NCBI GenBank assembly: GCA_027574665.1
Contig: CM050653.1
Coordinates: 45,272,118 to 45,336,117 of the forward strand
Origin: Rhynochetos jubatus
Lineage: Eukaryota > Chordata > Aves > Eurypygiformes > Rhynochetidae
Direction of reading: 5' to 3'
DNA: 64,000 nt
In this document: positions 11,960-23,958 of the stretch, in pieces
Layout of the letters: every line of letters starts with the position of its first letter
Numbering within the stretch: position 1 is the stretch's first letter
The notes under the pieces: generated by a model
What the model saw: only the letters and a program-made list of their open reading frames with translations
Database searches by the model: none
What the model was told of the DNA's origin: nothing
Position numbers and translations under genes: made by a program

Positions 11960-12516
11960 CTCTGTCCTGCCTCACTAAATTGACTCCAGCCTGGGCTCCT
12001 CTCTCCACAAGGCCACAGGTCCTGCCAGGAGCCTGCTCCAGCTGGGGCTGCCCATGGGGTCACAGTGTCCTTTGGGCATCCCCCTGCTCTGGTGTGGGGT
12101 CCTCTCTGGGCTGCAGGTGGGTTTCTGCTCCTTGGCTCTGTGACCCTCCATGGCTGCACTGGCACAGCTGGCCTCGCTATGGTCTGTGCCATGGTCTGCC
12201 AGGGAATCTCTGCTCCGGTGCCTGGAGCATCTCCTCCCCCTCCTCATCTGACCTTGATGTCTGCAGAATTCTTTCACATATTCTCCCTCCTCTCTCCAGC
12301 TGCAGTTTCCCAGTTGTGCAGCAGTCACCTTCTTAAACGTGTTATCCCAGAGGTGCTACCACTGTCGCTGATGGGCTTGGCCTTGGCCAAGGGCAGGTCT
12401 GTTTTGGAATTGTCTGGCATTGGCTCTGTTGGACATGGGAGGCTTCTGGCAGCTTCTCACAGAAATCACCCCGTAGCACCCCTGCTACCAAAACCGTTCC
12501 ATGCAAACCCAATACA
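11960..12516 (-). mobile_element. 3' LTR (truncated) of a collapsed minus-strand provirus
   Basis: Read on the minus strand from 12516, it opens TGTATTGGGTTTGCATGG, the head of a well-known avian ERV LTR. It continues through the AGAAGCTGCCAGAAGCCTCC, GAGCCAATGCCAGACAATTC and GCCAAGGCCAAGCCCATCAG blocks into G+C-rich sequence built around repeated GGAGCAG units (about 11990-12235). The R/U5 end that the sister LTR at 12849-13174 retains is absent. It is immediately preceded on the coding side by a polypurine tract (12517-12536), which marks it as the 3' LTR. The far boundary is uncertain: similarity fades at about 11960 and could reach about 11880. Open frames here in either direction are LTR sequence and not genes. 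Confidence 0.8.
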
Positions 12517-12536
12517 TTCCACCCCTCCTCTCTCTG
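12517..12536 (-). other. Polypurine tract of the provirus
   Basis: On the minus strand the 20 bp directly before the 3' LTR read as purines apart from one C and one T (AGAGAGAGGAGGGGTGGAA as the core). A purine run abutting the TG of a 3' LTR is the plus-strand primer site used in retroviral reverse transcription. Position and composition fit; function is inferred and the element is dead. Confidence 0.65.
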
Positions 12537-12848
12537 AATCACCTATTTAAGAATTATAATTAAAATCCACATTTATCACCCAATCTTCACAAACTTCTCT
12601 CTCATCATTAAAAAAATGATTCCCCACACCAAAATCAAAATAACATTATCACAACACTGAACAAAAGTGGGCAATTTACACACAATCCAGGCCTTGTCCC
12701 TTCACCACAATTACAACATAAATTCCCCACAATCGTTCAGCTCTTTCCTCTCTAGCTGTGTTCAGTCCATGTTTTTACATTACCTCTCCCAGTTATTATC
12801 CTTATCTCAAATTTCTCAAATCCCTGTTTAGTCAGCAAAAAAAGACTT
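12517..12848 (-). pseudogene. Internal remnant of an endogenous retrovirus
   Basis: These 332 bp lie between two LTRs of the same family in the same orientation. They must be what is left of an internal region of normally several kilobases. Minus-strand frames are broken by stops. One short stretch (12671-12718, minus) encodes four cysteines spaced C-x2-C-x8-C-x2-C, resembling a zinc-binding finger, but the frame around it is short and closed by stops on both sides, so chance is possible. No gag, pro, pol or env domain can be recognised, and no primer-binding site match is evident next to 12849. Confidence 0.6.
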
Positions 12849-13174
12849 TGGTGGGTTGACCATGGCTGGATACCAGGTGCCCACCAAGATGCTCTATCAC
12901 TCCCCTTCCTTAGAAGAAAAAGGAAGAGAAAATGCAATGAAAAGCTTGTGGGTTGAGATAAGAATGGGGGGAGATCATTCAGCAATTGCCATCACAGTCT
13001 CAACTTGGGAAAAATGAATTTATTATCAATCAAATCAGCGTAGAAGAGAAATGAAGTAAAAGGAGCCGTCTGGCATTGGCTCTATTGGACATAGGAGAGG
13101 CTTCTAGCAGCTTTTCACAAAAGCTACTCCAGACCTCCCCCACTAGCAAGACCTGACCACAACAAACCCAATAG
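12849..13174 (-). mobile_element. 5' LTR of the provirus, with a large internal deletion
   Basis: On the minus strand this begins with a degraded CCTATTGGGTTTG head, includes AGAGCCAATGCCAGACG (also present in the 3' LTR), then jumps at about 13066 to U5-like sequence. That sequence contains TGATTTGATTGATAATAAATT, CCCAAGTTGAGACTG, a TTATCTCAACCCACAAGC block and the terminal GGTGGGCACCTGGTATCCAG...GGTCAACCCACCA. The G+C-rich middle seen in 11960-12410 is missing. The two LTRs therefore overlap only in the first 110 bp or so. Ends are approximate (the left TG/CA end at 12849-12850 is clearer than the right end). Confidence 0.8.
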
Positions 13175-16100
13175 GCCTTTTGAGGAAGGGGAAACGAAAA
13201 CTGAATGATCAGTCAAGTGAAGTCCTTTATGATGTTGCTGATGAACTGCAGCATCAGAATTCCATAAATGCCCATTGTATGATTATCGTTAACTTATTCT
13301 TTTACTAGATGCTGCATGGGCCAGTGAAGAACTTCTAGTCTTGTCTATCCTAGAAATACTAAATCAACCTTTTCAGTACTGGAGTTTCTAATAGAGAAGT
13401 CTCTTGAATGATTTTCCTAACTTGCTGAAGAACACTTTAAAAATCTTTGAAATGAAGCATTAACTTGAGGATTTTTTTTCCCCCCTTATTCACAATTTCT
13501 AATTTTGTCCTAGTCTGTTGTTTTGAATTAAAGATCAAAGTTGAAATTATTCAATCTATAACCTCTTCCTGTATTTATTCTGCTTGCAGTTAGGTTTAGA
13601 TTGTGCTTTACCTCTCCAGCTGAGGTTTGGTTTTCTTTTTTTTTTATTCTGTATGAGTTTTAAATTTTAAGAGGATATTAACAGGTTTTGTTTGTTTAAA
13701 AACTATCAGTATGACTGAGATGGATCTCCATAAGAACAAAATATTCCTTTGACCTCAAAGTACAATCTTTTAATTGGAATGAAGGAACTTTTTCCTCCTT
13801 TTTAAATAGTTTTCCTTATTGTCTTCAAGCAGGCTGCAAAGAATTAGCAAACAAGATTTTGGAGACAAGGTTTTCTATTTAATTCTCATCAGCTACACTG
13901 CTGCAAAAAAGTACTGTGCAGACTTCTTTTCTAGGGATTCTTTGGAGACTTATTTTCTGTCAATTCTAGTGTGTTTACATAAAGGTTTTATGAACAGCAG
14001 TTGACTTCAGGTTAACCCCTGTCTCTGCCAGGGGTTTCCAGCATGCCTTGTCCAGCTGAAGGAGTTTTTCATTTGCTTGTGATGTCCTACTTTGCCTATG
14101 GATGGACATTCCCAACAGCTTTTCTTCTTAGCCCCAAGCAAGGGAAAAACACACTGATTCTTCTCTTCATGCATCATAATTTTTCTCCATTTGCTTACCC
14201 TCTGTACTTCCTACCTCCCCAAAAGTAGGCAGTCACTCCTCTAATTCCTTCTTTCCTGCTTTTTAATTTCTGGATTCTACCTACTCTTATGCTTAGGCAA
14301 AGCCAGCCTTCGCATTGTTTCTTTTTCTATTGCTGCTTGTGTTCTTCCTTTATCTGTGGTCATGGTCAAAGTTCAGAACTTGTGCTCTCTGGTTTCTCTG
14401 CTTGTGACTTGAATTTCCTCCCTCCTCCTGCTGTCTTATCCTTTGGCAGTGCTCATCCTTCCTTATCTGTTATATCGCACCATTGTGCTACCTCCAATTC
14501 ATTAGCATCTGTCCAACAACCCGCTCTTCTGGGAGCGTTTGAGCCGTAGGACACAACGCCATCTATGGAGAAGTAATGACCTCCCTGAGCCCCTGTCCTG
14601 CTTCTTGTCTTTGTGTCTGACTGTACACCTAAATCAGTATACCTGACACAAATCCAGACTCTCTGTCAGAACTGATCAAAGCCATCATAATCCTTCTCTA
14701 ATGGTGAGATAAAGTATTTACATGTTCACCTCTGATCTTTGCATAAGTGGCCACATTTTTGACAGTTTTCTCTCATTAAATGGCTTTTGCAAGCTAGAGG
14801 TAGTCAGAATAAGTAGGACAGCAGTTTCTGGCCCCGTTTATTCGGGTGTTCTGACTTGAATGCCACCCTTAAAAGCACTGGCACAGATATTTGTGTTCTC
14901 TTTGGCTGCTGCTCACTCTGATCTGTGCACAGCAAATTTTCAGGGCAAAGGGAACATAGTAGAAAAAGAAAGCCTACTACTGCAGTTTTTTAACAGTTTA
15001 TGCACTCTTTTTAGCAGTGTTTGCAGCTCATATTCTAGGGCTTTTGTTACCACTGGATCGAATAAGCCTCAGTGTGGGCTGCTGAAGGAGGAGGATGCTT
15101 GATGAAGATCATGGGTGTGCCTGGATTGAATCTGGAAAAATGGTAGAAAGAGGCTGATACTCAGAACTTGCCTTATTTCCTTAAAAAATAACAACTCGTA
15201 AGGAGAAACTCTTGCAGAATTCAGTTTGTTTTCAACCAAATTTATTAGCTACCCTTGAATAGAATGAAGTGTCATGGTTGTCCTCAGGATTGCATCACGT
15301 TCAGCATCTGTGTGTATTATGTAGTAGGTTCAGGAAATCCTCCTACTTTCCTAAACTTGAAGGTCAAATGTTTCAATTTTATCATGAAACAAAATTAGTT
15401 CCGTGAGTTTTAAGTGAAATGCAAGGGGTAAATTCATACTGTGATGGTGGCGGTGTCCCTTACAGGCAACATTGAAGGACACTCAGGATCAGGAGCAGAT
15501 TTAAATTAACCATTTAAATGGGGATTAAACCCCTGTTTTCTTTGTGGGTTTGCTAAATGTTTGATACAAAGTAAGCCAGAGAAAGTTCAACACAGGAATA
15601 CCAAGTGTTTCGTAGCAAGAACATGTGCCTGCGAAGAGAGATCTGAATTGGTTACCCTATTTAATTCAGTGAATTTTGTAAATGCTGAATCCAAGTATGT
15701 AAGAAGGCATCTCTGCAGCACTGCATTTCTGTTCAACCAAAATTATTCCTGAACTGGACTTGATAATTATTCTTGCAAATAACTCTGAATCTGCAATCTG
15801 TGCTTTTGAATGGATAAACTGTTTTCTAAAATGGTTGTCTGTCCTTAAGCAGTTTTATTATGTACTAGGGATTCCTCAACTGTGACAAAAAAAATTATGC
15901 ATGATTTTTCATACTTATGTCAGTGTGACATTTCAATTGATCTAGCTGGTGATATTATAAATTTTTAAGGTTTTGTGTATCTCATTCTGTTATCTATTAA
16001 AACAAGTTGGCTTCTCTTTTTTTTTTTACTATCATAAAAACATTTTGCAACCAGAATCAGATTCCTTTCATGATATTAATTTTGTATTGCAGATAACTAT

Positions 16101-18000
16101 TACTTTTTATTAAAGATCTAGGGATCACTGAAACATAATCCTGTTTTATAATCACATAGATTCAGGTATTAATCCTTCCTTATTACATATTACTTCCAAA
16201 AATACGCTTCTGGAGAAAAAAGAATGCCTTACTACCTGAAAAAGAACAATGGATTGTAATACTGTTTCAGAACTGTATAGCTTTGCAAAATCCCTTGAGT
16301 AAAAGCCATCATCTCTAAGTGGTGAGAGGCCTTCACCTTTCAAAGCACCTAAACAAGTTTAGTGTTATCTACAGTTTGCATGTTCTCTTGTCTCTCCTGA
16401 TTTAATAATGACTGAAAATTGTATGCTATAAAGCTCTTCATGCCTTTTGTTACACATGGATATAGACTCCTTTGAGGCAAAGCTTCTGGCATGTAAGATT
16501 AAAGAAAAAAATCAAGACTGAGAGATGCAAGCCCAGTAGTGATGATGAGACAACTGTAAAGAGAGACTATCAGAGTAGAATCTATTTATAGAAAGTATAC
16601 GTCAGAAGCATAATGGACTAAATGGAAGAAGAAATTCTCGTGCTGCTAATGTGCACGGTGGCAGTGATCCGTGTGCGTGTATATATAGCTTTTTTTGTAC
16701 TCTATAGAGGTGGGTTTTTTGTTCGTTTATTGTTAAGTAAATCTATTTCTTGTGAAAGCCGACATAATTAAGGGCATTTGAAATAAGAACATTTTGGCTG
16801 CCTGCAGACAGGGGAAAGTATGGAACAGTATTATGGTCAAGCTTCCTCTGTCTCAGCACTCTTGAACCCTTTTTTCAAAGGTACCATGTGACAGACGAAA
16901 CTTTGTGAAAGCTTTACAAACTCATTTTTCAATTCCAGCATTTCAGGGTGTCCACAGGGAATGGTTCTGTCCTAAAGCCTGCTGTTTCTTCTGCCTAGTC
17001 CCCATGTCTTGAAGAAATAAATGAAAGTGATCAAATTGAGGTCTTGAGCTGGGGTGGGGCGGGGAGGTGTATGATCTGAACAATTCTGCACATTCTTCTG
17101 CACCAGTTCAATCACTGTCCTGATGTCTTGGTCATCTACTAGAAACTGGATTATTTCTGAAACATCATACTATGAAAACTGTTCAATTTGAAATCAATAA
17201 TTCAAAGGAAAACATTCAGTATGTTTCTTCCACAATTCTTTCTTCTTAGATGCCCCATATCTCTGTACATTTGTTTGGTTATGAAATATAATCCATATTT
17301 TTCTTTCTGTTCAGCCAGGTTAATGGTCATGTTTTTCTTTTTGCTGCGTTTCCTTTAATTACTGTAGTGGCATGAATTATTCTTAACAACATGGTATCTT
17401 TTACTATGCCTGTTGTGATAAATTAGTTTAAAACATAGTAAGTCAAGGTTCTACACTGCAATCAATTTTGCAGTGATCGGCTTGCTGCAGCAGTAATACA
17501 TCAGTGATCTAAGGGATGGTGGAAGAGCTATTTTAAAACTCTAATTGCAAATGAAATATGAAAATTACATCTGGAGTCATCTGATAACACCTGGATCCAG
17601 ATGTTTCCATTCCACTTTCTACCTGTGCACTACAGAAATTTCAACTTTGAAGGAAAGGATGTGTAAAGTTCTTGATTCAAACAGCCGCCTATGCTTCAGT
17701 TATTGAAAATGCCCATCTTGATTTATTCTTCCTCGTCTTAGATTCAGGGGGGGAAAAACGTCTTGGAGGATTTCTGACTGCTTTGCTAGATGTGTTAATT
17801 GTTGATAATTTAGAGGACTATTTTAAATGGTGGTCTGCCATTACATAGGGTGTTTGATGGAAAACCCAAATCTTAGTTGGAAATTTGACATTTATTTTTC
17901 TTGATGGAGTTTTAGACTCGATAGGGAAGAAAATCTTCATGGCACAGCCATTAGGAATACAAGGTTCTTGAATCTCATAGGTAAATTGTCTGTCATCAGG
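13175..18000. other. Unique non-coding sequence, no gene seen
   Basis: No supported gene or recognisable mobile element. The plus strand is markedly pyrimidine-rich from about 14040 to 14560, giving an open frame at 14289-14549 that looks compositional. T tracts occur at about 13638-13646 and 16017-16027. The remainder is A+T-rich and unremarkable. Confidence 0.55.
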
Positions 18001-18940
18001 TGCTTCAGACTTTTTACAGGTGATACTCATATTTGTGGGGGGTTTAGTTGGGACAGAGTTAATGATATCATCAGGCATCTGTTGGGCATCTTAACTGGGG
18101 TTATGGAAGTGCTGTGTTTCAGGTGCACCTTACAATGCGCAAGAGTTTTGTGACTTAAAGCTGGGTTGATATAAGTTGGCATACTGAGAAGAGGACAAGA
18201 CACAAAATTTGCTCTTTGTCTGTTGTTTTAGAGCGTCACTCTGGGTAGCGAAGCAGTGTGGTAGAACAGTGTAAGGAAGCTGGGTTTTACCCTATGAATG
18301 TAGCAAAGTAGGGGATCTTTTCTCTATCTCTTAATTAGTCTAAATGTAGTATTAACCTAACAGCTTCTTAAACTTTGTTACTGATATTCATCAAGAGTTG
18401 AGGAAATCAAAAGGCTGCTTCTTAGTGGAAGTTCATCTGGAATGTACATTGTCATGGAGGAGAATTGTTTTTGAATAAGCATTCTCAGATGTCGATGAAA
18501 GATTAGTAAGATAACATTAAGATAGGAGTTGAACAAAGAAGAGCCTCTAAAGACAGAGGAAAAGTTAAGAGTAGCTGAGCAAAGCACAATTTCAAACTTA
18601 TTGGTACCCAAGTCCTTTGAGATACTGTTTGAAAGTGAGACAAAGTAATTGTGTTTGCTGTGCTTTTTCAGGGTTGTTATTAATTTTCTCCAGGTCAATA
18701 TCAATGGTTAATTGACAATCTGCATGATGTGTATAGAATTACATTGTATTTAGTGTGTTTGTAGCAACAGCATTATTTTTATTAGGAGGAGAAGAATATC
18801 TAGTAGTGTCTTAGAAGTTAGGAAATACTGAAGTTCACAACCATGAAACCTCGTTAATTTTCCCACAAGGATCCTTGATTCATTGGGCTGAATATAGCTA
18901 TTTAGAGGGTGAGATAATGAAGGAGAATTTTTATAGGTCC

Positions 18941-18956
18941 TTTTTTTTTTTTTTTT
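18941..18956. repeat. Poly-T tract (16 T)
   Basis: Uninterrupted run of 16 T in unique sequence. Confidence 0.9.
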
Positions 18957-21607
18957 CTTGTGGTAAGCCTGGGAAAGTGTTTAGCAGAGCCAGCAAAAAC
19001 AGAAGTTACGTGTAAACTCTGTGTAAAGTTAAAGTTGTAAGAAAATAAGAGATGATTGCACAAAATAATATTCCAGGAAAATCTGTATTACATGATACTT
19101 GGCCACTTCTGTCTGTGAGCACAGAAGATGCTGTAAGTAGCCACTCCACCAGGTCAGGTTTTCTGTAGCGTGGTGGAATTTCACCATGCTTGTTTTAAGT
19201 CAATGACTCCGGACCCTAAGAGGCTACGTATCTCAGGGTGCTGGCAGCGAAGAAGCTGTTTAAATTTGCTGTAAAAGGGAGGAAAGGTTGATCTCTTTGG
19301 TTCCCTTTCTATAAACCAGGAATATCTGGAATTTGAGAAGACTGTGGAGATAGGCACCTGAGTGTTGGATAATATATTGGTGGTATGCTCTAGACATTGT
19401 AACATTGTAGATACAGAATGTATAGCTAGAAACTAATAGAACTAGACTAGAAATCTGGTAGAAATGGAACCTTAAGTCTGTCCTGGGTTGAATACTATGA
19501 AGTAAAGAAAATCTAGGGCTGCAGACTGCTTACAAATTCACATAAGAAAAAATAATTCAGTAATACCTTAATTTAACATTATTCACATCTTCTGTTTTCA
19601 AACTGAAGTAATTACATGAGGATAAAAGCTACAGTTGTGTTGTCATGGGGGATCCATAGGTGCCCAAGATTCCTTAGTGCCACACAGTTGGATAGGAGTG
19701 CTGGGAAGGGGTGGTTGAATGAATTGTGCAGGTGTCAGGCAAACACATGCTATGAAGGGAATTTGCAGCTCTTCATCACTTTGTTCAACCAGGTATTCAA
19801 ACCTAATAAAGGCAAGCTAGATCAGGAAAATAGTTAGTTTCCTAAGGAAAAGAATAAGACTCAAACTTCTTGGAGAGAGAAAAGATAAATGAGCATGTAA
19901 AGGAGTATTTGAGAAACTGAGATAGAGAAGCCAAAGGAATAAAAAGTAGGAGGAACAAGCTTTTTATGTTAGGGCAATTAAATAGTCCAAGTGTGCAGGT
20001 GAAGTGATCACTACTACAAAGCTTGTCTGAAATGATCAAAGAGGGCACAAAAGCAGCACAGAAAGCGATACAAAGGGGAAAATAAGTCCGCTTAATCATC
20101 AAGGACTTTTTGACCATTGGGCAAAACTGTACAGACAACATAACACTACAGACTCCTTCACAGACATAATATGGTATAGCTTATAGCAATGGTAGATGAT
20201 ACTTGGGTACCACTCTCATATCAGAATTCTAATGTCTGTGGAGCCATACACTGCAAGAATTAGTAAGTAGCAGTACTACTGTAATATATGTGTCCTTCTG
20301 CCCTGTTCAGTCTCATGTTCTACTCTGAGCCATATGTACCCATGGCAATGCGTTTTTGTAATACACAGATTTCTGCTTTAGCCATAAGGAGAAGCAGAGG
20401 GAAAAGAGCTGGAGATGGTCTATGTTCACTGTATTCTCTCTCTTCTCCCTCTTCCTCCTGCTTGCTGTTCAAACAGTAGCCCTGTCACCCCAGCATAGTG
20501 ACAGCAGAGAAATGCTCTGCTCATGGGATCTGAGGGTGAGAGGGAAGAAAGGAGCTATTTTTTTCTTGGGAGGGGTCTGCGGGATTCAGATGCCTCAGAA
20601 AGCAGTGTCTTCCAGGAATGAAGACTCTTGGAGAACAAATTTCATCCTCTTTATCCTCTTTTGTCCTTCTCTTCCACCTGCAATATCAGGTCAGATGTCA
20701 AGCAGGGAAATAGAGGTCACAAAGAATGAATTTTACATGTCCACCTCTTCCAGACCAGAATTATTCTGAAAGTTAAACACAATTACAGTAGTTTTATTTT
20801 GGTGTTCATCTGGCAGAACACTTAAATGTTGATCTTGGGGAATTCCCTTAATGAACTGAGACTCCTGTAAGAAATTGCCCCCAGCTCAAGTTAGGTTTCC
20901 TTGTGTACCACCTGCAGGAACAATACATCTGTCTCATAAACTGACCTCTTTCTGACTGTTGAATTTCAAGTAAATGCTGGATGGGCAGCAGGGAGTGTGC
21001 GGGGGGTACAGTGGTAGGTAATAGGAGCCTCGTGCCCAGCTGGAAAGAAATGTCTTCTGCTATGTGTGCTTTGGCAGTTGCGCGTCATATCATCCATTCT
21101 GCTTTGCAGGCCAAAGCAGCAAGAGAAGCTGGGGGAAGAAATACATAACTCGGCAAGCTGCACTAAAAATAGAGGTTAAAATGGGTTAATGTTGAAGTTT
21201 CTTCCTTTTTTATTTGCCGAACTAATGGCTTTCTGAGGAAAAGTTACTTGCATAGTCAATATAAATGATAGACATGAACACTAAATCTAATCTCCTGTGA
21301 AAAATTGAAGCTTTAAAAGACTGGAAAATACTTTTTGATTCACCTGGTGTGTTTCACTTCCATAGAATTCCTTACCTTTTCTAGTTTCAATGGGTGGTGG
21401 ATTATTTTTTCTCTGTTGTTTTTATAGTAAATCTGACTTTGAAACTGCTGTGGAGATGAAGATCAAAATTGGTTTAGGCTTCCAGATCTGATACTGTCCA
21501 TTTCTTCCTCTTAGAAGGACTGGAATTTATACACAAAAACTGAGAAATTCAGTTCATAGGTGGAATTTATGGTAGAGTGTGGTGGGGTTTTTTTGTGCGT
21601 GGTTATT

Positions 21608-21642
21608 TTGTGTGTGTGTTTTGGTGTTTTTTTTTTTTTTTT
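21608..21642. repeat. TG-rich tract ending in poly-T (16 T)
   Basis: Short TG steps at 21608-21626 lead into 16 T at 21627-21642. Simple low-complexity sequence. Confidence 0.85.
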
Positions 21643-22149
21643 CTTGAAGAGAATGTAGTGCTTATTGGTCAACCTTTGATGCTGGCATTAAAAGTGAAGA
21701 CAATTGCATGTCAACCTCAGACCTCCATCTTTGTCTGGATATGACACATGCTTTACACTAAATGGATATATCAATGTAGATGAGTCAAGTTAGGCTCCTA
21801 AACAACTGTCCAAGTAAGGTATGTACAATAAAACCAGTATGAATTTGCTGATTGTCAGCAAATCAGTACTGATGCTTCAGGGAATCGATAGAAATGTGCT
21901 AATTTGAAAGTCAGATTTTTAGGTGTCATGACTTTATGGTGGAGGGAATAGATTCTGTGATGGATCTACTTGTCTTCTAGAAGCTTTGCTAGTTCTGTCA
22001 GATAAAATAATGTGTCAAAGTTTCCAAGACTCAGTAAAATCCTGTTAGGAGAAAAATACCACACTAGCTGTTCATCTAATAAAATGATAACTGTCATGAG
22101 AGAGAACAACTCATGGGCAAACACTTGAAAAACTCCTGTTTAGTTTTGT

Positions 22150-22213
22150 TCATATGGCTTACACTTGTACTTGATGAGCTTAAAGGTCTTTTCCAACCTA
22201 AATGTTTCTATGA
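22150..22213 (+). mobile_element. CR1 LINE, 3'-terminal fragment
   Basis: The stretch ACTTGATGAGCTTAAAGG followed by TCTTTTCCAACCTAAATG and TTTCTATGA matches the well-known 3' end of avian CR1 retrotransposons (GGACTTGATGATCTTAAAGG-type box, TTCCAACC box, then the ATTCTATG tail). Only the terminal 60 bp or so can be followed, which is typical of severe 5' truncation during CR1 retrotransposition. No coding sequence is present. CR1 insertions usually lack target duplications and none is visible. Confidence 0.72.
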
Positions 22214-22216
22214 GTC

Positions 22217-23488
22217 ATAGAGTTGTCTTTTAAAATTGCAGACGGCCTCCTCGGAACACAAAGATAATGTATGTGTTTCACATTTTTCTTTAGTTTTACA
22301 ATGGCTTCCTTATCAGAAGCCAGACAGGAAACATGGTCACTTTGACTGGCAAAATCAAATGGGATCTTTTCTAATGTGAATTTTAGGAACCTTTTTGTTT
22401 GGATTATATTAAATACCAGGTAGTGATATGAACGCATAAGAATGTCTTCAAATGCTTTATTAGTTTGAGGGTTAATTTTCACTACTTGAAAGAGAGAAAC
22501 AAAGTATGCTTCAGACACTCAGTTCTATTTCATTGTATCTCAGAAGCTCTACATTACATCCTCACTGTGGGCTTTAAACTGTGTGATGTGGACCGATGTA
22601 ACAAAAGACAAATGAGGTGTGGGTTTGGTTTGTGGGGTTGGTTTTTTTGTTGTTGTTTGTTTTTTTTTTTAATGTGAGCAGCTAAAAGTGCTGACTTCTG
22701 GGTAGCAGTGAGATCACAACTTTCCCCATGGTGGGCCTCACATGTTTCATTTAGGTGCCAGTGACTACTTGGACAGAGATGGGATGTTCCTACATTAGGA
22801 GCTGAATTCCAGCGAAGAACTGTAAAGCTTCCTCGGGAAAAAACATGTGGAGACGCTGATAGTACCTTGTGGCTGAGACACCAGCCCACCAGTCAGTATC
22901 AGTTCTTCCTTCCATGACTGTGTTTGGCTTTGCAACAAGTTGGAAAAATTAGATGGATGGGATTGACAGTTAGGAAGTCTGTCTCCAGCGAGTACAGTAT
23001 ACCTGGGTCTGTTGCTAACAAGCTAGACCTTTTATCCCCAGAATAAGGCTGCTTTGCTATTAATTCATGTTAGAGCCCTGTATGAGCAGATTTGAGTATG
23101 GCTCAATTGTTTCTGATGGTATTTTGATAGAACTGGATTAAACAGCATTAATCAATGGTTTAACCATAATTGGTTTTAGAGCCATGTGCCTGTTTACTTC
23201 AGTACTTAAGCGCCAGCTATTCTTCCAGAGCCCTAATATAGTAACATACAATTTCCTAAGTGTATGCCGTTTCGGATACCACAATATTCTGAGTACTTCA
23301 ACTCTTTATGTGCTGGGTGAGAGTGGAACAGAATGAACCAGATAAATATTTTGATTTTGTGTGCTCATCCTTCTGAAACATGCAACTTTACTATTTTGGC
23401 TTGTGTATTTTCTGTGAAAACTGCTCTTGGAAAAGTTTAACTGCTTGATTTTGACTTAGGGCATGACAATAAGTTTTCAGTAACTAGG
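22217..23488. other. Unique non-coding sequence, no gene seen
   Basis: No supported gene. A G/T-rich, T-rich low-complexity patch occupies about 22617-22671. The minus-strand frame at 22554-22889 runs through that patch and has no recognisable domain. Confidence 0.55.
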
Positions 23489-23763
23489 TGTGCTGGTTTT
23501 AGCTGGAATAGTTACTATGAAGAAAATTAACTCTGGTATGGAGCTATGCATTGGATTTGTGCTGAAAACAGTGTCAATAATACAGGGATGTTTTTGTTAC
23601 TGCTGAGCAATGCTTAAACGGGGTCAAGGCCTTTTTCTGCTTCACACACTACACCAGCAGTGAGTAGGATGAAGGTGCGCAAAAGTTTGGAAGGAGACCT
23701 TGCTGGGACAGCTGAACCCAACTGACCAAAGGGGTATTCCATAGCATATAATGTCATGGTCAG

Positions 23764-23771
23764 TATATAAA
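23764..23771 (+). promoter_or_regulatory. TATA box of the LTR core promoter
   Basis: TATATAAA lies mid-LTR, at the position expected for the U3 core promoter and about 180 bp upstream of the ATTAAA signal. The sister LTR at 5469-6521 lacks this block. Whether it is active is unknown. Confidence 0.55.
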
Positions 23772-23952
23772 CCTGGGGGAAAAACAAGAAAGGGGGGGAC
23801 ATTTGGAGGAGTGGTGTTTGACCTTCCAAGAAACAATGATGCGTGATGAAGTCCTGCTTTCCCTGAGATGGCTGAACACCTACCTGCTGATGGGAAGTAG
23901 TGAATGAATTCCTTGTTTTGCTTTGCCTGCATGTACAGGTTTTGCTTTACTT

Positions 23953-23958
23953 ATTAAA
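23953..23958 (+). terminator. LTR polyadenylation signal ATTAAA
   Basis: ATTAAA sits just before the CTGTTTTTATCTCAGCCC block, the place where avian LTRs of this family carry their polyadenylation signal. The sister copy (around 6400) reads GTTAAA instead. Confidence 0.5.

Larger units (their letters stand above)
18001..22149. other. Unique non-coding sequence, no gene seen
   Basis: No supported gene. Homopolymer or simple tracts are at 18941-18956 (T) and 21586-21642 (TG steps then T16). Minus-strand frames at 18378-18704 and 19842-20141 lack any recognisable domain and sit in purine-biased plus-strand sequence. A short stretch at about 18034-18065 (GTTTAGTTGGGACAGAGTTAAT) resembles the head of an avian LTR but cannot be followed further. 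Confidence 0.5.

Noticed and set aside
12065..12550. 161-codon plus-strand frame and minus-strand frames around it
   Set aside because: The frame lies in the 3' LTR of the provirus and its flank, antisense to the element. It is repeat sequence.
18034..18130. Possible head of a decayed LTR (GTTTAGTTGGGACAGAGTTAAT and a later GTGCTGTGTTTCAGG)
   Set aside because: Only two short blocks fit and the spacing does not; similarity cannot be followed, so it was not annotated as an element.
23614..23932. Minus-strand frames of 71 and 96 codons
   Set aside because: They are the antisense of the LTR at 23489-24066.
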